Below are positions 15,121 to 22,687 of a stretch of DNA of 22,687 nucleotides, piece after piece. Made by a program: the position numbers and the translations under genes. The DNA lies in NCBI GenBank assembly GCA_963794385.1, contig CAWCDT010000001.1, positions 1-22,687 on the forward strand, given 5' to 3'. Origin of the DNA: Gaiellasilicea sp963794385. Lineage in GTDB: Bacteria; Actinomycetota; Thermoleophilia; Gaiellales; Gaiellaceae. The notes beneath the pieces were generated by a model. That model made no database searches. It was given only the letters and a program-made list of their open reading frames with translations, and was not told the DNA's origin. The first letter of the stretch is position 1. Each line of letters begins with the position of its first letter.

Positions 15121-16272
15121 GTGGAGGACGTGCTGTCGCGGTCTCAGGCCCTCGTCGAAAGCTTCGAGGAGCTGGTCCGCGCCGAGCTGCCCGACGGTGT
15201 CGAGCTCTTCGACGCGCACGTCCATCTCGGCACCGACATCGACGGCATGAGGGGAGACCTCGAGGAGCTGTTGCGGATCCAGCGCGCGCACGGGATCACC
15301 CGCTCGTTCGTCTTCTGCCTCGACGAGCCCGACCGGCACCCGGGGTTCCGTGCGCCCAACGAGCGCACACTGGCGTTCGCGAGGGAGAGCGGCGGCGAGC
15401 TGATCGCCTTCGTGCGGCTCGATCTCGCCCAGGGGCCGATCGAGGAGGCCACGCGGTGCCTCGAGGCAGGGGCGCGCGGGATCAAGCTCCATCCGCGGGC
15501 GCAGAAGTTCCTGCTCGACGACGATCGGCTCGCGCCGGTGTTCGAGCTCGCCGCCGATCGGAAGGTGCCGATCCTGATCCACGGCGGCCGCGGCCTGCCG
15601 CCGATCGCGGACGCGCTCGCGCGGCTGATGGACCGCTACGAGCCGCAGCTGATCATCGCGCACGCCGGCATCGCCGACCTGGCCGCCCTCGCGCGTCACT
15701 TCAGCGGCCGCCCCGGCGTCTTCTTCGACACGTCCGTGTGGAGCCCGCTCGACCTGCTCGACCTCTACCGGCTCGTCTCCCCGGAGCAGGTGCTCTACGC
15801 CTCCGACTACCCGTACGGGCAGCAGCCTGCGTCGCTGCTCGCCAGCATCCGCACGGCCCGCATGGCCGGGCTGGACGACGTCCAGCTGGAGGCGATGCTC
15901 GGCGGCAGCGCGCGGCGGATCGCCGCCGGGGAGCCGGCCCTCCCGCTGTCCACGCCGCGGGGGCCGCAGAACATCCTCCACCCGCTCACGTTCGCCCGCA
16001 TCCACCAGTACATCTCGATGGCGACGCCGCTCCTCTGGACGCGGCAGGCCGACACGATCGGCGTGCTCGGCCTGGCGCTCAACGCCTGCGACGAACGGGC
16101 GAACGGTCACCGCGAGGACGCCGAGCGGATGCGCGAACTGCTCGTCACGGCACGCGACCTCTGGCTCACGTTCCCGGAGACCGAGGACGAGCGCGAACGC
16201 ACGCAGGTCGCGCGCGCCGCGTTCCGCCTTCTTCACCTCGCGAACATCGTCTCGGTCACGTCGCATGCCTGA
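15121..16272 (+). CDS. Amidohydrolase-family metal-dependent hydrolase (TIM barrel)
   Basis: A 383-residue amidohydrolase_2-type enzyme. Metal and active-site positions are DAHVHLG (His33, His35), IKLHP (Lys122, His124), ILIHGG (His154), IIAHAG (His181) and YASDYPYG (Asp229). After the barrel (about residue 285) there is an unusual extension of about 95 residues, predicted helical, with PQNILHPLTFARIHQYISMA and LALNACDERANGHREDAERM. The GTG start follows TAGACT by 7 nt. Its stop overlaps the [2Fe-2S] subunit start by 8 nt (ATGCCTGA), so the hydrolase is part of the molybdo-enzyme operon and may act on the same substrate or its product. The substrate is unknown; decarboxylation is also possible in this family. 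Confidence 0.88.
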   Translation: MEDVLSRSQALVESFEELVRAELPDGVELFDAHVHLGTDIDGMRGDLEELLRIQRAHGITRSFVFCLDEPDRHPGFRAPNERTLAFARESGGELIAFVRLDLAQGPIEEATRCLEAGARGIKLHPRAQKFLLDDDRLAPVFELAADRKVPILIHGGRGLPPIADALARLMDRYEPQLIIAHAGIADLAALARHFSGRPGVFFDTSVWSPLDLLDLYRLVSPEQVLYASDYPYGQQPASLLASIRTARMAGLDDVQLEAMLGGSARRIAAGEPALPLSTPRGPQNILHPLTFARIHQYISMATPLLWTRQADTIGVLGLALNACDERANGHREDAERMRELLVTARDLWLTFPETEDERERTQVARAAFRLLHLANIVSVTSHA

Positions 16273-16705
16273 ACGGCTGCGCGTCAACGGACACGACTAC
16301 TCCTTCGACGCCCCGGTCGGCCGCACGCTCGCCGAGACCCTGCGCGAGGAGCTCGGCCTGACCGGGACGAAGGTCGCCTGCGGCGAGGGACATTGCGGCG
16401 CCTGCACGGTGCAGCTCGACGGCGTGCCCGTCCTCAGCTGCATCACGCTCGTCCACACGGTCGGCCCGCGCGAGGTGACCACGATCGAGGGCCTGCGCGC
16501 GCATCCCCTCGTCGACGCGTTCGTCCGCACCGACGCGCTCCAGTGCGGCTTCTGCACTCCCGGCCAGATCGTGTCGGCGGCAGCGCTCGTCGAGTCGGTG
16601 CCGGAGCCGACCCGGGAGCAGATCAGGCACGGGATGGCGGGCAACCTCTGCCGCTGCGGGACCTACCCTCGGATCGAGGAGGCCATCTCCACGTGGCGCG
16701 GCTGA
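16265..16705 (+). CDS. Molybdenum hydroxylase, [2Fe-2S] subunit (CoxS/XdhC/PaoA-like)
   Basis: A 146-residue iron-sulfur subunit of the xanthine oxidase family. The plant-ferredoxin-type cluster ligands are Cys39, Cys44, Cys47 (ACGEGHCGACTVQ) and Cys59. The second cluster uses Cys94 and Cys97 (QCGFCTPGQ) and Cys129 and Cys131 (NLCRCGTYPRI). It passes electrons from the molybdenum centre to the FAD subunit. There is no Tat or Sec signal, so the complex is probably cytoplasmic, unlike E. coli PaoA. It overlaps the amidohydrolase by 8 nt and the large subunit by 13 nt. Confidence 0.95.
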   Translation: MPERLRVNGHDYSFDAPVGRTLAETLREELGLTGTKVACGEGHCGACTVQLDGVPVLSCITLVHTVGPREVTTIEGLRAHPLVDAFVRTDALQCGFCTPGQIVSAAALVESVPEPTREQIRHGMAGNLCRCGTYPRIEEAISTWRG

Positions 16706-18959
16706 TCAAGTCCGAGAAGGAGGTCGAGGGCCGCTACGAGGAGGTGTGGACGCTCGTCGAGGAGGACGCTCTCGACCAGTGGCCGGCGGGGCCGGGCGCG
16801 GTCGTCGGACAGCCCGCGACACGCCTCGACGGCTACGAGCGAGCCCGCGGAGTCGCGCGCTTCACGAGCGACGTACGCCTGCCCGGGCTGGCCGACGCAG
16901 CGCTGCTCCGGAGTCCGCACGCCCGTGCGCGCGTGAAGCGAATCGACCTCGCACCAGCACTCGCCGCGCCCGGCGTGCTCGCCGCGGTCGGGCCGGGCGA
17001 GGTTCGTGGCGTGGACGCGGAGACCGACTACGAGGGACGCACAGTCGCCGCGGTCGCCGCCGAGACGTTCGCGCAGGCCGCCGCCGCGGTGCGGCTGATC
17101 GACGTCGAGTGGGAGGAGCTGGAGCCGCTGATCGACGCCGAGGAAGCGGTGCGACGGGGCTCGCTCATCGCCGACACGCGCCGCTACGAGCGGGGTGACT
17201 TCGAGCGCGGCCTCGCGGAGGCCGACGCGGTCGTCGAGGCCGTCTACACGACGCAGACCCTCAACCACAACCCGCTCGAGACGCATCAGTGCGTCTGCGA
17301 GTGGCGCGGCGACAGGCTCGACGTCTACGTCTCCACGCAGAACATCTGGGGGCTCCGGAACGACCTCGCCCGCAGGCTGGGTCTGCCTGCCGACCGGGTC
17401 CGCGTCGTCTGCGAGTTCATGGGCGGCGGCTTCGGTGCGAAGAACGGCGTCGGCGACTACATCCTGCTCGCGGCCGAGCTCGCGCGCCGTTCCGGCCGCC
17501 CGGTCCGTTGCGCCGTCACGCGCCGCGACGAGAACGTCGTCGGCGGCAACCGCAACGCGACCGTGCAGCGCGTCACCGCCGGCGCACGGGCCGACGGCAC
17601 GCTCACCGCGCTCGGCGGCGAGTACACCTGCGCCCTCGGCGCCAGCGGTTGGCTGCCGTCGACGGCCGGGCCGACGCAGCTCCTCTACGCGTGCGAGAAC
17701 GTGCGCACGGTCGAGCACGGCGCGAAGCTGAACCTGCCGCCGATGGCCGCCTTCCGCGCGCCCGGCTTCGTCGAGGGCACGTGGTCGCTCGAGTGCCTGC
17801 TCGACAAGCTCGCGGCGCAGCTCGGAATCGACCCGCTCGAGCTCCGGAAGCACAACTACACGGAGATGGACGCGATGGACGGGCGGCCCTTCTCGTCGAA
17901 GCGCCTGATGGAGTGCTACCGCCGCGCCGAGCCGCACTGGGAGCGGCGCCACGAGGTGCGGGCGCGCTCCGACGCGATCTGGAAGCGCGGAATGGGGATG
18001 GCGAGCCAGATCTGGTACGGCGGCGGCGGCCCGCCGAGCTACGCCTGGGTGCGCCTCGGCTCGGACGGACGCGCGAACGTCGTCACGGCAATGCAGGACA
18101 TCGGCACCGGGACGCGCACGGCGATGGCGCAGATCGCGGCCGAGGAGCTCGGCCTCCCGCTCGAGCGGATCGAGGTGCAGATCGGCGACTCCGCCCGCGG
18201 CCCGTACTCCGTCCTCTCCGGAGGATCGTCGACGCTGCCCTCGATGGGCCCGGCCGTTCGCTCGGCCGCCGCCGACGCGGCGCGGCAGGTCGTCGAGCTG
18301 GCCGCGCAGCGCTTCGACCGGGACGAGGGGACCCTCTCGCTCGTCGGCGGAGAGATCGTCTGTGCCGACGGGAGCCGCTGGCCGCTCGAGGAGATCACCG
18401 GCCTGCTCGACGACGGCCAGATCCTCGGCAAGGGAGCACGCGGCCCCAACCCGGCGGGCATGCGCGTCCTCACGTTCGGGATCCAGCTCGCCGAGGTCGC
18501 CGTCGACATCGGGACCGGCGAGGTCGTCGTCGAGAAGATCGTCGCGATCCACGACATCGGCCGGGTGATCAACCCGCTCGGCGCGCGCAGCCAGGTCGAG
18601 GGCGGGCGTGATCCAGGCGCTCGGGCACACGTTCTCGGAGGCCCGCCTCGACGACCCGAGCACCGGAACCGTGCTCACGAAGACGCTCGACGCCTACAAG
18701 CTGCCGACGATCGCGGACGTGCCCGAGATCGTCTGCGACTTCGTCGACGAGCCGGACGAGCACCTGACGAACCTCGGGCTCGAAGGGGCTCGGCGAGCCG
18801 CCGATCGTCCCGACTGCGGCCGCGATCGCCAATGCGATCCGCGACGCGACCGGCGCCGACGTGACCTCGCTCCCGATCACCCGCGAGGAGATCCTGCGCG
18901 CGCTCCGCGAGGCCGAGGCCGCGAGGCGGAAGGAACCGGTTGCAGCTGGAACGCCCTAG
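16693..18959 (+). CDS. Molybdenum hydroxylase, molybdopterin-binding large subunit (two frame breaks)
   Basis: The catalytic subunit of a xanthine dehydrogenase/aldehyde oxidoreductase-type enzyme, about 754 residues once restored. The GTG start at 16693 (MARLIKSEKEVEG) overlaps the small-subunit stop by 13 nt. Landmarks are GYERARGVARFTSDV, EFMGGGFGAKNGVGDY, AAFRAPGFVEGTWS and VVEKIVAIHDIGRVINPLGA. The active-site motif is not the AYxCSFR of CO dehydrogenase, so that assignment is rejected. The frame breaks at 18604-18606 (one G too many; VEGG then VIQALGHTFSEA) and at 18776-18778 (one G too many; NLG then SKGLGEPPIVPTAAA). The second restored stretch carries the conserved GEPP glutamate that acts as catalytic base. 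The reading then runs to TAG 18957-18959. The substrate is unknown. Confidence 0.9.
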
Positions 18960-19772
18960 CTCGCTCGAGGCGGCCGGCGCCGCGCTCGTGGACGGCGCCC
19001 GGGTGCTCGCCGGCGGGACCGAGCTCGTGCCGCTGCTGCGCGAAGGGCTCATCGCCGCCGACCGCCTCGTCGACGTCTCGGACGTCGTTCCGCGCGGGAT
19101 CTCCGCCGGGACGATCGGCGCCGGCGCGACCCTCGCCGAGCTCGAGGTCGTCCCCAGATCCCCGCTGTCTTGCGCGAGGCGTGCCGGCTCGCCGCCTCGC
19201 CGCAGCTCCGCAACATGGGCACGATCGGCGGCAACCTCCTCCAGGCGACCCGCTGCTGGTACTGGCGACTCGATTTTCCCTGCTTTCTGCACGGCGGCGA
19301 CCGCTGCCACGCGAAGGAGGGCCAGCACCGCGAGCACGCCTTCTTCGGCAACGACCTCTGCGCGTCTGCGCACCCGTCTGACCCGGCTGCAGCGCTCTTG
19401 GCGCTCGGGGCGCGGATCCGGACCGACCGGCGCGAGCTCGACCTTGCCGAGCTCTACCGGCTTCCCACCGCGGACGACCGCTCGACGACCACGCTCGAGC
19501 CGGGCGAGCTGATCCTCGAGCTCGAGCTGCCCGAGGCGGAGGCGAGCGTCTACCTGAAGGCGATGGACCGCAAGCGCTGGGCGTTCGCGCTCGTCGGCGT
19601 CGCCGCGGCCCGGGTCGGCGGCGAGACGCGGATCGCGCTCGCCGGCGCAGCGCCGGTCCCGTGGCTGCTCGACTCCGTCGAGTCGCTCGAGCAGGCAACC
19701 CCGCTGCCGGGTACGGCCTACAAGGTCGAGGTCGCGCGCACCCTCGTCACCCGGGCGCTCGAGCGACTGTGA
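18940..19772 (+). CDS. Molybdenum hydroxylase, FAD subunit with PaoB-type extra cysteines (one frame break)
   Basis: The FAD-binding subunit (CoxM/PaoB family), about 277 residues once restored. The TTG start at 18940 follows GGAAGGAA and overlaps the large-subunit end by 20 nt. FAD-binding motifs are ARVLAGGTELVPLL and NMGTIGGNLLQ. After the second motif comes RCWYWRLDFPC, DRCHAKEG and LCASAHPSDPAAALLALGA, the four-Cys pattern that holds an additional [4Fe-4S] cluster in PaoB (YagS) and 4-hydroxybenzoyl-CoA reductase beta. The frame breaks at 19152-19155, where one C appears to be missing (ELEVVP then QIPAVLREACRLAASPQL). The extra cluster points to a PaoABC-like electron path rather than a plain xanthine dehydrogenase. 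Confidence 0.88.
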
Positions 19773-20442
19773 CCCGGCAGCTGCTCGTGCTCGCGGTCGT
19801 CGTCGGCCTCGCGGCCGGCTGCGGCGGCGACGACGACGGGGAGACGGCGCCGCCGACCGAGGCCGGGACGACTGCGGCGGGACCACCGCCGAGGCCGGCT
19901 GCCGCGACGTCGAAGCGCCGGACCCGAAGCCGGGCGGCGGGCAGCAGGCCCCGAGGAGGAGCTCGATCCGGACACGACCTACCGGCTGGTCTTCGAGACG
20001 AGCTGCGGCTCCTTCACGATCGAGCTCGACCAGGCCGGCGCACCGAAGACGGCGGCGTCGCTCGTCGCGCTCGCGGAGGACGGCTACTTCGACGACACGA
20101 TCTTCCACCGCGTCGTCCCAGGCTTCGTCATCCAGGGCGGCGACCCGACGGGCACCGGGGCGGGCGGGCCCGGCTACGACACGGTCGACGTGCCCCGCAG
20201 GACGCCTCCTATACCCAGGGCGTCGTCGCGATGGCCAAGACGGCCACCGACCACCGGGAACCGGCGGCAGCCAGTTCTTCGTCGTCACCGGCCCCGACGC
20301 CAGCCTGCCGCCCGAGTACGCGATCGCCGGGATGGTGACCGAAGGAATGGACACCGCGCTGGCGATCGAGGCGCTCGGCGTCGGCGACGGCCCGCCCTCG
20401 AAGCCGGTCGTCGTCGAGCGGGTCACCGTCGAGTCCGAGTAG
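19769..20442 (+). CDS. Cyclophilin-type peptidyl-prolyl isomerase lipoprotein (four frame breaks)
   Basis: A secreted cyclophilin. The GTG start overlaps the FAD-subunit stop (GTGA). The N-terminus MTRQLLVLAVVVGLAAGCGG is a lipoprotein signal with lipobox LAAGC. After a Thr/Pro-rich linker come CRDVEAPDPKPGGG, LVFETSCGSFTIELD, DTIFHRVVPGFVIQGGDPTG, PGYDTVDVP, GVVAMAKTATD, SQFFVVTGPDA and VVVERVTVESE. These lie in successive frames: one base seems to be missing near 19880, 19951, 20195 and 20256. All four shifts are in the same direction, each in a short G or C run, and together they bring the reading to TAG 20440-20442. The restored length is about 225 residues. It is expected outside the membrane helping protein folding; its place in a molybdo-enzyme operon is unexplained. 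Confidence 0.83.
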
Positions 20443-20450
20443 GGAAGGAG
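20443..20450 (+). promoter_or_regulatory. Strong Shine-Dalgarno sequence before the nucleotidyltransferase
   Basis: GGAAGGAG lies 8 nt before the ATG at 20459, directly after the isomerase stop. It fixes the start of the next gene. Confidence 0.7.
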
Positions 20451-20458
20451 TTCACACG

Positions 20459-20956
20459 ATGATCGGCGGCGTCGTCCTCGCGGCCGGCGCGGCGACCCGG
20501 TTCGGCGCGCCGAAGCAGCGCCTGCTCCTCCCGGCGGTGCTCGAGCGCGTGCAGGGCGTCGACCAGGTCGTCGTCGTCTCGGGCGCCTACGAGCTCGAAG
20601 GGCCGTCCCCTGCCCGGACTGGGAGCGTGGCCCGGGCGCCTCGCTGCGCTGCGGGCTCGCCGCGCTGCGCCCCGACGTAGAAGCGGCGGTGGTCGTGCTC
20701 GCGGACGGGCCCGAGCTCGCGCCGGCCGCGATCGAGCGCGTGATCGACGACCTGGCGGCGAAGCGGCGCGACGCTCGTCGCGGCGAGCTACGGCAGCGAG
20801 CGCGGGCATCCGCTCCTCGTCGCCCGCGCCGCGTGGAACGACATCCCCGACGAGGGCCTCCGCGTCGTCGAGCCGCTGCTCGTCCCGTGCGACGACCTCG
20901 GCGCCCCGGGCGACGTCGACTACCCCGCCGACCTGCCCGAGCGGTTCAGGAGCTAG
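20459..20956 (+). CDS. MobA/MocA-like NTP transferase for molybdenum cofactor (two frame breaks)
   Basis: A small nucleotidyltransferase, about 165 residues when restored. It starts MIGGVVLAAGAATRFGAPKQ, the G-rich NTP-binding loop and PK motif of the MobA/MocA/CoxI group, then VDQVVVVSGAYELEG. One base appears to be missing near 20603, after which PCPDWERGPGASLRCGLAAL and VVVLADGPELAPAAIERV are read. One extra G near 20765 precedes ATLVAASYGSERGHPLLVAR and VPCDDLGAPGDVDYPADL. It ends at TAG 20954-20956, sharing CTAG with the stop of the convergent anti-sigma gene. It probably attaches CMP (or GMP) to molybdopterin for the hydroxylase encoded upstream; the exact nucleotide cannot be read from sequence. 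Confidence 0.8.
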
Positions 20957-21198
20957 AGGTCCGCCGTCGGCCCGCGTAGCTCGGTCAGCTTCGCCATCAG
21001 CCCGGCCGGCATGCGCTCGCTCGCGGAGACGCGGATGTAGCGGCGCAGCTCCTCCTCGAAGCGATACCGCCGACGGCAGAAGTCACAGCCTGAGAGATGC
21101 CGCTCCGCGACCGCGACCTCCTCGATCGTCAGGTCGCGGTCGAGGTAGCCCTGAAGCAGCTCCTCGCATTTCTCGCAGTCGGCGTCGTCCACAGTCAT
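20953..21198 (-). CDS. Zinc-binding anti-sigma factor (RsrA-like)
   Basis: An 81-residue ZAS-type anti-sigma factor. The zinc/redox motif is HLSGCDFC (His34, Cys38, Cys41), preceded by DCEKCEELLQGYLD (Cys8, Cys11), which is the RsrA-like layout. In RsrA, disulfide stress oxidises these cysteines and frees SigR. The C-terminal half (FEEELRRYIRVSASERM) is the helix that would bind sigma. The ATG at 21198 overlaps the sigma stop by 4 nt (ATGA), giving tight coupling. The C-terminal CC pair of classic RsrA is absent. Confidence 0.88.
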   Translation of the reverse strand: MTVDDADCEKCEELLQGYLDRDLTIEEVAVAERHLSGCDFCRRRYRFEEELRRYIRVSASERMPAGLMAKLTELRGPTADL

Positions 21199-21791
21199 GT
21201 GAGAGTCTCCTCTGCGAGATTTTGCTTCAAAAGGCGGCGGCCGCGATGGAGCCGCGACATGACGGTGCCGATCGGGATGTCGAGGATCTGTGCGGCGTCG
21301 GCGTAGCTGAACTCGCCGAGGTCGACGAGGACGACAACGTCGCGGAAGTCGTGCGGAAGCGCCGCCAGCGCATCGACGACGCCACCCTGTGAGAGCCGCT
21401 CGACGACGCGCTCCTGCTCGAGCGCCTGCTCGCCTTCGACCGAGGCGAGCTTGTTCGCGAGGAAGTAGTCGCTCTCCTCGAGCGGCTGCTGATCGGGTGT
21501 GCGCTGGATCTTGCGGCCGCGGTCGGTGTTCAGGTTGGTGAGGATGCGGAGCAGCCACGCGCGCATGTTCGTGCCGGGAGTGAACGACTGCCAGCTCCGG
21601 AACGCCCGTGCGTATGTGTCCTGAACCAACTCCTCGGCCTCCTCTCGCGTCCCGACCATTCGGCGCGCGACCCGGTAGACCTGGTCGGCGAGCTCGAGCG
21701 CCTCCTCCTCGAAGCGAACACGCTCGCGAGCCTCGCTCGCGATCCGCCTGCCCGCCTCTGCCTCGGGCTCGGCCGCACCGGACTCACTCAC
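21195..21791 (-). CDS. ECF sigma factor, SigR/SigH family
   Basis: A 198-residue ECF sigma factor. Region 2 contains EEAEELVQDTYARAFRSWQ and the family hallmark GTNMRAWLLRILTNLNTDRG. Region 4 contains LPHDFRDVVVLVDLGEFSYA and IPIGTVMSRLHRGRRLLKQN, close to SigR of Streptomyces and SigH of Mycobacterium, which direct the thiol-oxidative stress response. The N-terminal 25 residues are an acidic, Ala-rich extension. The GTG start at 21791 follows AGGG about 10 nt upstream. A consensus-like SigR promoter sits just upstream, so autoregulation is likely. It is followed by its anti-sigma gene. Confidence 0.92.
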   Translation of the reverse strand: MSESGAAEPEAEAGRRIASEARERVRFEEEALELADQVYRVARRMVGTREEAEELVQDTYARAFRSWQSFTPGTNMRAWLLRILTNLNTDRGRKIQRTPDQQPLEESDYFLANKLASVEGEQALEQERVVERLSQGGVVDALAALPHDFRDVVVLVDLGEFSYADAAQILDIPIGTVMSRLHRGRRLLKQNLAEETLT

Positions 21792-21823
21792 CCGGCCACC
21801 CTAACAACGTCCTACCGGCTCAG

Positions 21824-21850
21824 AACGCGCCCCGTCGCGTGGCTATTCCC
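21824..21850 (-). promoter_or_regulatory. SigR-type promoter (GGGAAT-N18-GTT) for the sigma/anti-sigma operon
   Basis: On the minus strand GGGAAT (21850-21845) is followed by exactly 18 nt and GTT (21826-21824), the known SigR/SigH promoter pattern. It ends 32 nt before the sigma GTG start. The -35 box overlaps the last codons and stop of the heavy-metal-associated gene. Confidence 0.7.
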
Positions 21851-22067
21851 GCCAGGGTTGAAGCTCGGGAAGCCGCCCGCGCGTCAGCGTCTTGACGATC
21901 GCCTCGCGGCTCGTCCGCTCGTCGTCCCAGGTGAGGGTGATCTGACCGGGCAGGTTCGCGTTCGCGGCCTCGATCCCCTCGTGTCCCCGGAGCGTCCCGG
22001 CCAGTCGGCCGACGCAGCGCTCGCAACGGACGCCGCTGACCTGAATCGTGTCGCTGACGGCCGCCAT
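21843..22067 (-). CDS. Heavy-metal-associated (HMA) domain protein, CopZ-like
   Basis: A 74-residue single HMA domain. The metal-binding motif is GVRCERC (Cys15, Cys18), followed by GRLAGTLRGHEGIEAANANL and the beta strand QITLTWDDERTSREAIVKTL. It has the length and order of copper chaperones, although the first Cys is preceded by Val-Arg rather than the usual Met-x/Thr-x. The ATG at 22067 begins right after a TGA that probably ends the upstream ABC ATPase. Its TAG overlaps the SigR-type -35 box. It may carry copper or bind another soft metal. Confidence 0.8.
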   Translation of the reverse strand: MAAVSDTIQVSGVRCERCVGRLAGTLRGHEGIEAANANLPGQITLTWDDERTSREAIVKTLTRGRLPELQPWRE

Positions 22068-22687
22068 TCAGCGCCGATCGTAGCGACAGCTCTGCGTCGG
22101 CCAGCTCGATCAGGAGCGGGTCGTGAGTGGCGCAGATCACCGTCGCACCCGTCGTGCGCGCGATCTCGCCGAGGAGCGTGCCGACGGCGAGCACGTTGGC
22201 GCCGTCGAGTCGCGCGGTCGGCTCGTCCGCGACGATAACAGCCGGCCGTACGGCGACCGCGCGCGCGAGCTCCACCCGCCCGCGCTGGCCAGCCGAGAGC
22301 TCCTCCACGGGCCGGTCCGCGTGCTCCTCGAGCCCAACGGCCGCGAGCGCCTCCTCGCCTCCCTCGCGCTCGAGGCCGCGGAGCTCGAGCGCGAGCTCGA
22401 CGTTCTCCCGGGCGTCGAGGAAGGTGACGAGACCGGCAACTGGCCGACGAGAGCGAGCCGCGTCCGCCGAAGGTGAGCCCGCCCCGCCCCGGTCGAGGCG
22501 GGGAGAGCGCGATCGCCGTCCACCCCGACCTCGCCCTCGTCGGGAAGGTCGAGGCCGGCGAGCAGATGGAGCAGCGTCGTCTTGCCGGAGCCGGAGGGAC
22601 CTGTGACGACGGTGAGCCGTCCCGGGCGGAACGAGGCGTCGAGCCGGTCGATCGGCGTCACGGCGCCGAAGCGCTTCGTCACGCCGC
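22068..22687 (-). CDS. ABC transporter ATP-binding protein (partial, frameshifted)
   Basis: An ABC ATPase running off the right edge; only a few N-terminal residues are missing (VTKRFGAVTPIDRLDASF). Walker A is GPSGSGKTT, the Q-loop LALVGQ, the signature LSAGQRGRVELARAVAV, Walker B VIVADEP, the D-loop ARLD and the H-loop THDP, so all ATPase motifs are present. The frame breaks near 22433-22436, where one base seems missing: LALVGQLP then GLVTFLDARENVELALEL. As read, the frame then runs through the whole HMA gene to 21820. A second small error near 22074 would end it at TGA 22070-22068, directly before the HMA ATG, which I favour. It resembles LolD/MacB-type ATPases; the transported substrate is unknown. 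Confidence 0.78.

Noticed and set aside
16663..18678. A 671-codon open frame antisense to the molybdenum hydroxylase large subunit
   Set aside because: The plus-strand protein carries clear family motifs throughout; the antisense reading is Arg/Ala/Asp-rich with none.
16693..18959. Form I or II carbon monoxide dehydrogenase (CoxL)
   Set aside because: The CoxL active-site loop AYxCSFR/AYRGAGR is absent; the site reads AAFRAPGF. The FAD subunit has PaoB-type extra cysteines.
18675..20426. A 583-codon minus-strand open frame opposite the large-subunit end, FAD subunit and cyclophilin genes
   Set aside because: It is longer than the plus-strand fragments only because those carry frame breaks; the plus-strand fragments contain the conserved motifs.
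1..22687. tRNA or rRNA genes, CRISPR arrays, insertion sequences
   Set aside because: Looked for by eye on both strands. No cloverleaf with a conserved T-loop, no regularly spaced repeats and no transposase motifs were seen.

Overview
The window is very G+C-rich and reads as an actinobacterial chromosome, most likely class Thermoleophilia (Gaiellales/Solirubrobacterales-like). This rests on four things: gene content, many GTG starts, dense start/stop overlaps, and an ECF sigma/anti-sigma pair of the SigR/RsrA type with a matching SigR-type promoter. The lineage is inferred from these features, not from any search.

Left block (1-5583, minus strand): a translationally coupled operon. A membrane Ser/Thr kinase with an extracytoplasmic seven-repeat beta-propeller is followed by three tandem family-5 solute-binding proteins; the third runs off the left edge. 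No permease or ATPase gene is visible with them. A divergent TPR-LuxR regulator (5695-7257) shares a 111-nt intergenic region that holds a palindrome and a direct repeat.

Middle block (7415-15120): a frameshifted SAM methyltransferase and a cupin (plus strand); a coupled M24 peptidase / acetyl-CoA synthetase / alpha/beta-hydrolase operon (minus strand); a divergent M32 carboxypeptidase; a chain of overlapping hairpins; and a small unrecognised protein. Several starts here have a TAGNNT hexamer 6-8 nt upstream, which suggests leaderless transcription.

Right block (15121-20956, plus strand): an amidohydrolase coupled to a three-subunit molybdenum hydroxylase ([2Fe-2S], molybdopterin and FAD subunits, the last with a PaoB-like extra Cys cluster). 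A cyclophilin lipoprotein and a MobA/MocA-like nucleotidyltransferase follow. The likely logic is a molybdo-enzyme made with its cofactor-maturation enzyme and a downstream hydrolase; the substrate is unknown.

Right edge (20953-22687, minus strand): anti-sigma factor, SigR-like sigma factor with a candidate autoregulatory promoter, a heavy-metal-associated domain protein and an ABC ATPase cut by the window end.

About 13 single-base frame breaks are visible, mostly at 18.6-22.4 kb and mostly in short G or C runs. Restoring the frame recovers conserved family sequence each time, so I read most of them as sequence errors rather than decay. Genes are annotated across these breaks. No tRNA, rRNA, CRISPR array or insertion sequence was recognised.
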